From positions 1 through 52,176 of the forward strand of contig NZ_ATUG01000004.1 of assembly GCF_000420085.1 (NCBI RefSeq): a stretch of DNA of 52,176 bases, given 5' to 3'. A program made the translations under genes and the position numbers. The DNA is from Desulfospira joergensenii DSM 10085 (GTDB taxonomy: Bacteria; Desulfobacterota; Desulfobacteria; Desulfobacterales; Desulfobacteraceae). Below, piece after piece: positions 1 through 5,800 of this stretch. The notes under the pieces were generated by a model. That model searched no databases and had not been told where the DNA came from. It saw only the letters and a list, made by a program, of their open reading frames with translations. Positions within the stretch are counted from its first letter, which is position 1; each line of letters begins with the position of its first letter.

Positions 1-235
1 AAAAGCTAACAACCCTGGATTTGAGAAGTGTAATGACTGGCGGAGCTATTGTTCTGTAGTCATTTTTTTATTGTCTCAAAAAACGATCGTATGATGATAC
101 TGATTTCTGCATGATTTGAGGAAGCGGAATTTCAGTGCTTTCCGGATCTCAAAACCCGTCCTAAAAAACAAAGTTCCATAACCCCATGAAGTGATAGGGT
201 CTTTGAGACGGTTTATAAAAACGCTTAAATCCAGC
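1..235. other. Left flank, no gene seen
   Basis: I see no convincing coding frame in this stretch. It lies on the body side of the transposon-like end at 236-383, so it may be the non-coding subterminal part of a mobile element or unrelated flanking DNA. Nothing else can be assigned. Confidence 0.4.
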
Positions 236-383
236 CTATTGTCAGATAAATCTGGCCAGAAACATTTAATTTTGGCTCAGTAACGAATAAACCGGGCCGG
301 AGTTGAACTGTAGAAACGGTTTATTCCTGGCCGATGTTTCCCATCAAATCAAGCCAGGCCGATTATAAAATCAGGCCGCTACA
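236..383. mobile_element. Transposon-like end, left member of an inverted pair
   Basis: This stretch matches the reverse complement of 45261-45410 over about 148 bp with scattered mismatches. Both copies end in the tip TGTAGC (here read as GCTACA at 378-383), and both tips face the plasmid-like DNA. Subterminal motifs of the type CAGTAACGAATAAA recur about every 20-21 bp, best seen in the right copy, like multiple transposase-binding sites. A TG...CA tip with subterminal repeats resembles IS21-family ends, but no istA/istB-type gene is present, so the family is tentative. Confidence 0.65.
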
Positions 384-416
384 CCCTATGGACCAGAATC
401 ATTATATCCAAAAAAA

Positions 417-456
417 GGGCCTTTACCATTCAAAATGATGGTAAGGGCCTTTTTTT
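417..456 (+). terminator. Rho-independent terminator
   Basis: A 12-bp stem (418-429 with 438-449, one G-T-type mismatch) is followed by seven T. The same terminator sits at the start of repeat copy C, where it would end the relaxase transcript. Confidence 0.8.
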
Positions 457-911
457 ATGGGAAATCGGAGAAATCGGCCTCCATATTTTCCGTTTGAAAG
501 CGTTTCGGATCTGCCCAAATAGTACGCCCTGCCCTAAAAACGGCCTTTTCAGCCCTTTTAGTTCATTTCATTTTCCCGGCTGCACCGCCAGATCCCGCAG
601 CAGCCTTCTTGCCCATGGGGGCCTGACCCCCAGCTGATACCGCCAGAAATGGCGATGATATGTTTTTACTCCTGGGGGTTGCAGCGATCCCGCTGCCGGT
701 CCCTTTCCGGCTCCATATTCATTCGGTCCCAGGGCGATGCCCTGGAACTTCCCTCCAGTGACCTAACCCTTACGCCGTCCCGCCGTATTTGTTCCGGTCT
801 AAGGCCCGGTGATGAGGAAGGAAACCGGAATACTGCCCCGGTTTCTACTAAAATCACCCCTGAAAAACCCGTAATTTAACGCTTGGGTCATTCGCCCTTG
901 CAACAGCAAAA

Positions 912-956
912 AAATATTTTTGGGGATCCTGCAAAGCCGGATTCCAAAAAATATTT
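912..956. other. Long imperfect hairpin inside the repeat
   Basis: Two 18-nt arms (912-929 and 939-956) are complementary with two or three mismatches around a 9-nt loop. The hairpin is kept in repeat copies B and C and, diverged and inverted, near 37690-37725. Because the repeat precedes leading-region-type genes, it could form a structured promoter on single-stranded transferred DNA, like F plasmid Frpo. That role is inference. Confidence 0.5.
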
Positions 957-1104
957 CCCGCCCTTCATAAAATCAGGGTTTTGTCTGTTGCCGGGCATTC
1001 CCGTCGCTTTGAAAGATAGGCGGGTTCAGGGGTTAATTAAAATTTAAACTGATAAAGGGCTTTTTTCTCAGGTTTTAGAAACCTGAATAAATAGATTTTT
1101 AACC

Positions 1105-1141
1105 GCCCTGGGTAGAGGGCAGCAATCGAGCAAGGGAGATT
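1105..1141 (+). ncRNA. Two-hairpin cis-regulatory RNA motif, instance 1
   Basis: P1 is GCCCT/AGGGC closing the loop GGGTAG. P2 is AATC/GATT closing a loop that contains AGCAAGGG, the likely ribosome binding site of the gene at 1148. The same loops with different stems recur six more times in this window, so stem complementarity is conserved rather than stem sequence. It may correspond to the published radC RNA motif. Confidence 0.75.
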
Positions 1142-1147
1142 TAAAAA

Positions 1148-1300
1148 ATGGATTCAAACGCAGACGTTTTGTTTTTGAAGGAAGACAATGGAGTATCAAA
1201 AGCCGGTTGGTATCTGGTGGATGATACAGAATTTGACGGCCCCTATAAAACAAAGGACCAGGCTTTAGCAGTCTTTGAGGATGAGAATTTAAGCTTATAA
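1148..1300 (+). CDS. Small hypothetical protein (50 aa)
   Basis: A 50-residue acidic protein begins seven bases after AAGGGAGATT, a good ribosome binding site inside the leader motif. The sequence ends VFEDENLSL and contains YLVDDTEFDGPYKTKDQA, a compact beta-alpha pattern. It is the first gene of a plus-strand operon with the genes at 1314, 1678, 2070 and 2351. I do not recognise a named family. Its context, a run of small plasmid genes behind the leader, suggests a plasmid maintenance or anti-defence role, but there is no direct evidence of function. Confidence 0.65.
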   Translation: MDSNADVLFLKEDNGVSKAGWYLVDDTEFDGPYKTKDQALAVFEDENLSL

Positions 1301-1313
1301 GGAGAAAAAAATT

Positions 1314-1616
1314 ATGTCTGATTTAACCGTTGCAAATACAATTTACAAGCAGATGGGCGGAGGAAAATTTAAAGCCATGGTTGGGGTTTCCAACCTGGCC
1401 GGGGATAAGAATAGCTTAAGATTCAATTTCAAGATGTGCCGGAAGGCCAATATCTGCAAAATAACCTTAACCGCTTTGGACCTTTACGAGATTGAGTTTT
1501 TTAAGCTGAACCGAAGAACCTGGGATTGCCCCAAAATTGATTTTTTTAAAAATCTGTATTGGGACCAGTTGAAATCCACTTTTGAGAGCTTCACCGGACT
1601 GAGAACATCTTTATAA
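1314..1616 (+). CDS. Conserved plasmid/phage hypothetical protein (100 aa)
   Basis: The 100-residue protein begins VANTIYKQMGGGKFKAMVG and ends TGLRTSL. This arrangement (ANTI..Q.GG..F..M.G near the start, T.L..DLYEIEF in the middle, TGL.TSL at the end) is one I associate with small conserved proteins from plasmids, phages and transfer islands, often next to anti-restriction genes. No catalytic motif, signal peptide or membrane segment is visible. A GGAG ribosome binding site precedes the start, and the gene follows the 50-aa gene by 13 bases, so the two are probably co-transcribed. The biochemical function is unknown. Confidence 0.75.
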   Translation: MSDLTVANTIYKQMGGGKFKAMVGVSNLAGDKNSLRFNFKMCRKANICKITLTALDLYEIEFFKLNRRTWDCPKIDFFKNLYWDQLKSTFESFTGLRTSL

Positions 1617-1630
1617 ATAAAATTGCATAG

Positions 1631-1653
1631 CCCTGGTCAAACCGGCCAGGGCC
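1631..1653 (+). repeat. Intergenic GCCCTGG hairpin
   Basis: GCCCTGG (1631-1637) pairs with CCAGGGC (1647-1653) between two genes of the operon. An almost identical hairpin sits at 41798-41820 between radC and its next gene, and a longer version at 16476-16507 between virB7 and virB6. There is no T-tract, so it is more likely an mRNA processing or stability element than a terminator. Confidence 0.5.
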
Positions 1654-1677
1654 TTGAACAGATAGGAGATTTTAAAA

Positions 1678-1989
1678 ATGAACGAATTAACCGAAATACT
1701 GACTTGCTCCGCTGCCGACGATTATGCCAGGGCGAAAGAAAAGAAAAAACCGGAAATTAAAAAATTTGAAGTGTCTAAAACATATGGGACACGCTCTATC
1801 TGTGATCATAATTGTATTTTTAAATTTACGATTATCCGGAGAACAGACAAGAGTGTATGGATTCAAAGGCCAGGAGAGACAAAAATTGAACGCCGTAAAA
1901 TTGATATTTGGGATGGGGCTGAAAACATTTTTCCCCATGGTAAATATTCAATGGCTGCGATTCTTCGGGCCACTGACCCCACCTATTAA
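1678..1989 (+). CDS. Conserved plasmid hypothetical protein (103 aa)
   Basis: The core reads FEVSKTYGTRSICDHNC, then FKFTIIRRT, then ERRKIDIWDG and FPHGKYSMA. This order (TRSICDHDC-like cysteines followed by a charged RRK and FPHG.YSMA) is that of a small conserved protein I associate with plasmid accessory regions. The two cysteines and the histidine could bind metal, but this cannot be shown here. A GGAG ribosome binding site precedes the start. It is the third gene of the operon. No function is assigned. Confidence 0.75.
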   Translation: MNELTEILTCSAADDYARAKEKKKPEIKKFEVSKTYGTRSICDHNCIFKFTIIRRTDKSVWIQRPGETKIERRKIDIWDGAENIFPHGKYSMAAILRATDPTY

Positions 1990-2013
1990 TCTTTTTATAG
2001 GATCCATAAGTGC

Positions 2014-2060
2014 TGCCCTGGGTAGAGGGCATAAACGAACCACCTTTAGTAAGGGAAAGG
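2014..2060 (+). ncRNA. Two-hairpin cis-regulatory RNA motif, instance 2
   Basis: P1 is TGCCCT/AGGGCA around GGGTAG. P2 is CCTTT/AAAGG around AGTAAGGG. It sits between the third and fourth genes of the operon, nine bases before the ATG at 2070, so it could give the downstream gene its own control. Its P2 arm differs from instance 1 but still pairs. The spacer and P2 are nearly identical to those at 25288-25333. Confidence 0.75.
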
Positions 2061-2069
2061 AATTGAACC

Positions 2070-2327
2070 ATGGAAAGAACTTTTAAAAATTGGAAAGAAT
2101 CGAGACAAAACTTGCTTGAATACCTTATGCCAGGCGATACCGTGGACCATGAAATGGTAGATTTTTTCATTAATGTTTTTCCCCCGGCTACCTGGACAAA
2201 CGATCTTGTCCAGATGGGGGAAGGCTTTTCAATCAACAGATCCGGCAAGTTTGTTTTTATGACTTTGGAAAAAATTAATGATGAATGGATTTTTACTGGT
2301 GTTAAACCGAAACCGGAAACAGTTTAA
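2070..2327 (+). CDS. Conserved plasmid hypothetical protein (85 aa)
   Basis: The protein contains LLEYLMPGDTVDHEMVDFFI, then FPPATW and LVQMGEGFSI. The combination YL.PGD.VD.EMVD.F...PPA....L.QMGE is one I associate with small plasmid-borne proteins found near DUF932 and radC genes. No catalytic residues or membrane segments are visible. It is controlled by its own copy of the two-hairpin leader just upstream and overlaps or abuts the next gene. Function is unknown. Confidence 0.75.
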   Translation: MERTFKNWKESRQNLLEYLMPGDTVDHEMVDFFINVFPPATWTNDLVQMGEGFSINRSGKFVFMTLEKINDEWIFTGVKPKPETV

Positions 2328-2350
2328 TGACAGCAGGAGGATATAGAATC

Positions 2351-2599
2351 ATGATAAATCAATGGATGATAACAGTAGACTATATTGAAAACGGCCAGGC
2401 CAACGGAAGAAAAAGCACCGGTTTCAAATCCGGAATAAAAATGCCGGTCCGGTTTAAAATTTACGATGACGACATGAATCTTTATTTTGAAGGGGTAATG
2501 AAAGAGGCTGATTTTCATCCCCTGGATGAATTCGCCGCTGCATATGGTTGTGTTCATGTAAAAATATCAGAAGACGGCAAGCCATTCACATGGCTATAG
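2351..2599 (+). CDS. Hypothetical protein (82 aa)
   Basis: An 82-residue protein with alternating beta-strand-like stretches (MINQWMITVDYIENG, then MPVRFKIYDDDMNLYFEG) ends in KPFTWL. The start at 2351 is chosen because GGAGGA at 2335-2340 is well placed for it; a start at 2327 overlapping the previous stop is also open. It is the last gene of the operon, followed by a strong terminator at 2620-2659. I do not recognise the family, and no function can be assigned. Confidence 0.6.
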   Translation: MINQWMITVDYIENGQANGRKSTGFKSGIKMPVRFKIYDDDMNLYFEGVMKEADFHPLDEFAAAYGCVHVKISEDGKPFTWL

Positions 2600-2619
2600 C
2601 CGGGATCTGATTCCCGCCA

Positions 2620-2659
2620 GGCCGCACCGCCATTTTTGGCGGTGACGGCCATTTTTTTT
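2620..2659 (+). terminator. Rho-independent terminator of the first accessory operon
   Basis: A GGCCG/CGGCC outer stem and a CACCGCC/GGCGGTG inner stem are followed by eight T. It closes the plus-strand operon 1148-2599. Confidence 0.85.
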
Positions 2660-2733
2660 AATTTGTCAAAAATTGACCTCTATATTTGCCGTTTAACGAC
2701 TTTTCTGAATTTTTGAATATAATCCCCTACATG

Positions 2734-2758
2734 AAAAAAGCCCGGAAACCGGGCTTTT
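2734..2758 (-). terminator. Rho-independent terminator of the transfer operon
   Basis: GCCCGG/CCGGGC with an AAA loop is flanked by A-runs on the left, which read as TTTTTT on the minus strand. It lies about 115 bases past the stop of the last minus-strand transfer gene at 2875. It could also work on the plus strand. Confidence 0.75.
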
Positions 2759-2874
2759 CGAGTTTTTGGAGTTTTGTTTTGATATTATTTTTTTTGCCCT
2801 GGCCAGGCTCTTTGGAATAGATCCCTTCTCCCGGCGCTGATCCAGATCCGAGAGAAGGGCAGGAAAAAAGAATA

Positions 2875-3456
2875 TCAAACTTTTTCTTTGTACTGCTTAT
2901 AAAGAGTTAAAACTTTGCGGATATATTCCCGGGTTTCCGGGAAAGGTGGGATTTGACGACCGTATTTTTTAACGGCCTTGGTCCCGGCGTTGTACGCCGC
3001 CAGGACCAAGGGCAATTCATAATCATATTTGACGGATAGCTCTTTGAGCAGCCGGGCTCCGCCCATGATGTTCTCTTCCGGATTAAAGGGATCGGAGATC
3101 CCCAAGGCCCGAAAATTTCCCGGCATGATCTGCATTAGCCCCTTGGCCCCTTTTTTAGAAACGGCCTGGGCATTGAATCCGGATTCTACACGGATCACGG
3201 CCTTGATTAATGCAGCCTCGATGCCGTGGCGGTTCTCACATCTTTTAATAATAGCCTCCACCGGCTCTTTTTTTTCTTGTTTTTGTATGGGTACTGCTTT
3301 GATCTTTATAGGGGAATCAGTTTCCAGTAAGGCAAAATTGATTCCATTTTGATCAATATAAACAAGAAAATTTGCCCTGGCCACTCCCGGAAGGAGAGCG
3401 GCCAGAACAAAAAACAAACATAAGACCGACCAGGCCGGGCTTTTATAAAGTTTCAT
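2875..3456 (-). CDS. virB1: Lytic transglycosylase, VirB1-like
   Basis: This 193-residue exported protein opens a local hole in the peptidoglycan for the transfer channel by cleaving the glycan backbone. Residues 1-28 form a signal peptide ending in VARA. The SLT domain covers about residues 68-190, with the catalytic glutamate in VESGF (about E91), the KGLMQIMP motif at 105-112 and LAAYNAG near 150. The family is widespread in type IV secretion operons. It is the last gene of the minus-strand operon and overlaps the resolvase-like gene by 14 bases, so its translation is probably coupled. Assignment as the VirB1 subunit rests on context. Confidence 0.88.
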   Translation of the reverse strand: MKLYKSPAWSVLCLFFVLAALLPGVARANFLVYIDQNGINFALLETDSPIKIKAVPIQKQEKKEPVEAIIKRCENRHGIEAALIKAVIRVESGFNAQAVSKKGAKGLMQIMPGNFRALGISDPFNPEENIMGGARLLKELSVKYDYELPLVLAAYNAGTKAVKKYGRQIPPFPETREYIRKVLTLYKQYKEKV

Positions 3457-3982
3457 ATCCCTGTTCTCTCTCTTTCAGTCTTTTATAGAGCGTGGATCTA
3501 GATATCCCCATTTTTTCAGCGACCTTTGTTCTAGGTATTCCGGATTCAATCATTTTCATTGCTTTATTCAGGTCTTTTCCTGAAATAAATTTTCTCACCC
3601 TCCTACCGTTCACTTTTTTTAATAGCTTATCGCCCGTTTCTTTGTGGAAATTAACAGTCTGGTTAAACAGATTCAAAGCCGCCTGGTTTGCCGGTTCTTT
3701 ATCATTGCTGAAAATGATATTTTCTTTATGAAAATGGATAATCACATCCTTTTCCATGAAAAGATCGATCATCCTTTTTAATTCTGTCAAATCGCTGCCG
3801 AGCTTATCCATTGATTCAATATGAAGGGTGTCTCCTGGCCGCACGAAATCAAGACATTTTTTCAGGGATTCGCTGTCCAGGGGCCGGATGTCTAAAGACC
3901 GTTCCCGGAATACCCTATCAAGGGGAACTCCTTTTAGCTGATTCTTATCCCCGTTTTTTATAAAACCGATTTGTTGAACCAT
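3443..3982 (-). CDS. Resolvase-family protein lacking catalytic residues, with C-terminal HTH
   Basis: The 179-residue protein aligns along its length with the intact serine resolvase at 32948. Where the active enzyme has IGYIRVST, this protein has IGFIKNGD, so the catalytic serine is replaced by Gly11 and the preceding arginine by Lys9. Where the enzyme has SMDRLARN, this one has SMDKLGSD, losing both active-site arginines. The fold motifs RPGDTLH and FHKENIIF remain, and a helix-turn-helix near the end (TKVAEKMGISRSTLYKRLKE) is intact. It should bind DNA but not recombine it. Its place near the end of the transfer operon suggests a regulator or DNA-organising role, by inference. Confidence 0.8.
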   Translation of the reverse strand: MVQQIGFIKNGDKNQLKGVPLDRVFRERSLDIRPLDSESLKKCLDFVRPGDTLHIESMDKLGSDLTELKRMIDLFMEKDVIIHFHKENIIFSNDKEPANQAALNLFNQTVNFHKETGDKLLKKVNGRRVRKFISGKDLNKAMKMIESGIPRTKVAEKMGISRSTLYKRLKEREQGYETL

Positions 3983-3991
3983 AATTTATCC

Positions 3992-4663
3992 TTATCTTGC
4001 CATTTTCAAGCCCTGGCCCTGGGACTGTCTTAACTGTTGTAATCTCTGAACGGCGGAGCCTGGCCGAGTGTTGTTTTGTTTTTTCTCTAAAACTTTCTTT
4101 TGAGAATTAATTTTGATGTGTTCCGGCTTGAGGTCATTCCCCCACCTTTCCTTTACCGCAGATAGAGCCGTTTTCATGTCTCTGAAACCGTCGCTTTTTG
4201 AATCTATTTGAACCTTTCCAATTGGCCCGGAATGCCCCCTCTCCACCAAACGGCCTTCAATGATTTTTAAAACGTTGTTTATTTGGATGTTTTTTAAAGG
4301 ATCGGGGGCAATTGTTACCGGAATAAATTTTCCATCTTTTTCAAAAACAATCGTTCGATCCTTTTTGTTTTTTGAAAAAACAATAGGTTTTTTCTTTAAT
4401 TCAACATCTTGACCGAATGCTTTATATGTTGCCTCTTTAGCACTCTCAAAATTTTTCCATCCTTTGGAAAAATCTATTTTATCCTGGCCTCCAGGGGCTT
4501 TATACGCTTGAGCTACAGGCTTACCGCCTTTGTCGTAAAGGTGCCCTCTTTTTACAACGCTTTTTGTGGCCCCGTTCGCTGTAATTTTAAATTGAGGAAC
4601 AAACCGCCTTTGCTCTGAATTTTCATAGATATTGACTTCAACTTTGTAATTAAGATCATCCAT
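3992..4663 (-). CDS. Repeat protein with QGQG-type tail, short paralogue (223 aa)
   Basis: Two copies of a unit of about 80 residues can be seen, each moving from an EKDGKFIPV-type strand to a helix ending in WG or FG (AFGQDV, ERWGND). The tail, SAVQRLQQLRQSQGQGLKMA, closely matches that of the longer upstream neighbour. No signal peptide or membrane segment is visible, and the protein is lysine-rich. It lies between the longer paralogue (3 bases away) and the resolvase-like gene. The shared positively charged C-terminus could be a type IV secretion signal, making this a candidate translocated protein; this is inference. Confidence 0.6.
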   Translation of the reverse strand: MDDLNYKVEVNIYENSEQRRFVPQFKITANGATKSVVKRGHLYDKGGKPVAQAYKAPGGQDKIDFSKGWKNFESAKEATYKAFGQDVELKKKPIVFSKNKKDRTIVFEKDGKFIPVTIAPDPLKNIQINNVLKIIEGRLVERGHSGPIGKVQIDSKSDGFRDMKTALSAVKERWGNDLKPEHIKINSQKKVLEKKQNNTRPGSAVQRLQQLRQSQGQGLKMAR

Positions 4664-4666
4664 TTC

Positions 4667-5800
4667 TTATATCCCCCGGGCAAGGCCCTGGCCTTGGGTT
4701 TTCCTCATCTGATTTAATCTTTGTGCAGCGTTTCCGGGCCGGTTGTTCTGTTGAGTCAAATTTTTAGCCTTCACTTTTGCAACCTGTAAAGTGGTTGGTT
4801 TCCCGTAAGCTTCATTTACCGCTTTAACTGCCAAGTCTTTTGAAGACCAGGCAGCGGCAAAGTTGATCTTGGGTTTAACCCCTTCACGATCCAGGGACAC
4901 AACCGACTCCCCATTTCTATTATGTATTGTTCCCTTGATCGTGTTCCCGTCCTTTGTAACCTCTACCCTAGGAATAAATTTGCCATCCTTTTCATAAACA
5001 ACCGCACTCGTTTTTTGATTATTCATTTTTAAAGGATCAATAGTGATATTCTGCCCCCACCTTTCCCGTGCAACGCTTTCCGCTTCTATAGGGCTGTCAA
5101 AGCCCTTGGAAATATCCGGGCTTTGACCTCGATTCAAGGTAAAAGCCTGCGGCCCGGTTTCGGTTTTCTGGATCACAGTATAATAGCTCCTGCCGTCTAT
5201 ATCTTCTTTCTTCATGGGCAGGAATTTTCCTTCCTTTTCTGCGATCAAATGGGACTCTTTTAAATTTGAATTCTCTTTGAGATTTTCAAATTTTATATCC
5301 TTGCCCCACGTATCACGCCCCGCTTGAATCGCTTGCTGTTGCGTATCGTATATATCCGGGGTCCATTGACTAGGGGGAAATTCAAGCGGTTTGCCGAAAG
5401 GATCAGGTCGCAAAGCGGTTTCAACCCCGTTTTCGTCCTTTCGAATCGGCATATATCCCTGGTCTTTATCGCCAAAAATTTCATACTTATTCAATGAATT
5501 GCTATTTGTTTGAACAAGACCCCCCTTGCTATTGTAAATTTGTGGCTCCTTGCCCCAAAGCTGCCTTGCAGAATCATAAGCCAAAGCCTCAGACTTAAAT
5601 GTTTTTATTTCAATCGGATCTGAGCTAAGACCGGTATCATAATCCCGCTGACTTTCTTTCAAAGAAAACGAGTCTAATTCAAAGTCCCTCTTACCGTTCG
5701 TTACCAAATGAGTTTCAGAAGGTGACTTTAGATCTCCATAACGCCTAGTTACGGTAAAGCCAAAAGCTTCATCCCCGTGGATGTTCACTTTATTTTCCAT
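4667..5800 (-). CDS. Repeat protein with QGQG-type tail, long paralogue (377 aa)
   Basis: Four diverged units of about 80-90 residues are visible, each ending in a helix with a W-G or Y-G signature: LWGKEP, TWGKDI, RWGQNI and AYGKPT. Between them are EKDGKFIPR-like strands. The C-terminal tail NAAQRLNQMRKTQGQGLARG matches the next gene. The start codon overlaps the topoisomerase stop, so the two genes are translationally coupled. I do not recognise a named family. Because it is cytoplasmic by sequence, sits among transfer genes and shares a basic tail with its neighbour, a DNA-processing or translocated role is plausible but unproven. Confidence 0.6.
   Translation of the reverse strand: MENKVNIHGDEAFGFTVTRRYGDLKSPSETHLVTNGKRDFELDSFSLKESQRDYDTGLSSDPIEIKTFKSEALAYDSARQLWGKEPQIYNSKGGLVQTNSNSLNKYEIFGDKDQGYMPIRKDENGVETALRPDPFGKPLEFPPSQWTPDIYDTQQQAIQAGRDTWGKDIKFENLKENSNLKESHLIAEKEGKFLPMKKEDIDGRSYYTVIQKTETGPQAFTLNRGQSPDISKGFDSPIEAESVARERWGQNITIDPLKMNNQKTSAVVYEKDGKFIPRVEVTKDGNTIKGTIHNRNGESVVSLDREGVKPKINFAAAWSSKDLAVKAVNEAYGKPTTLQVAKVKAKNLTQQNNRPGNAAQRLNQMRKTQGQGLARGI

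Larger units (their letters stand above)
384..1141 (+). repeat. Dispersed repeat, copy A (about 760 bp)
   Basis: This copy is nearly identical to 40480-41248. Shorter or diverged copies lie at 24848-25290, 36920-37066, 44941-45260 and, inverted, 37545-37745. It starts at CCCTATGGACC directly after the transposon-like tip and runs to the ribosome binding site of the gene at 1148. It contains, in order, a terminator, GC-rich small hairpins, a long AT-rich hairpin (912-956), a TCAGGTTT/AAACCTGA hairpin (1068-1086) and the two-hairpin leader motif. Frames inside it are broken by indels between copies, so it is not coding. Confidence 0.9.

Noticed and set aside
649..879. Open frame inside dispersed repeat copy A, with similar frames in copies B, C and D
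   Set aside because: The predicted proteins do not stay in the same frame between copies because of indels, have no ribosome binding site, and their overlap reflects only DNA-level repetition.
2693..2878. Minus-strand frame of 61 residues after the transglycosylase gene
   Set aside because: It overlaps the terminator at 2734-2758, has no ribosome binding site, and shows low-complexity composition.
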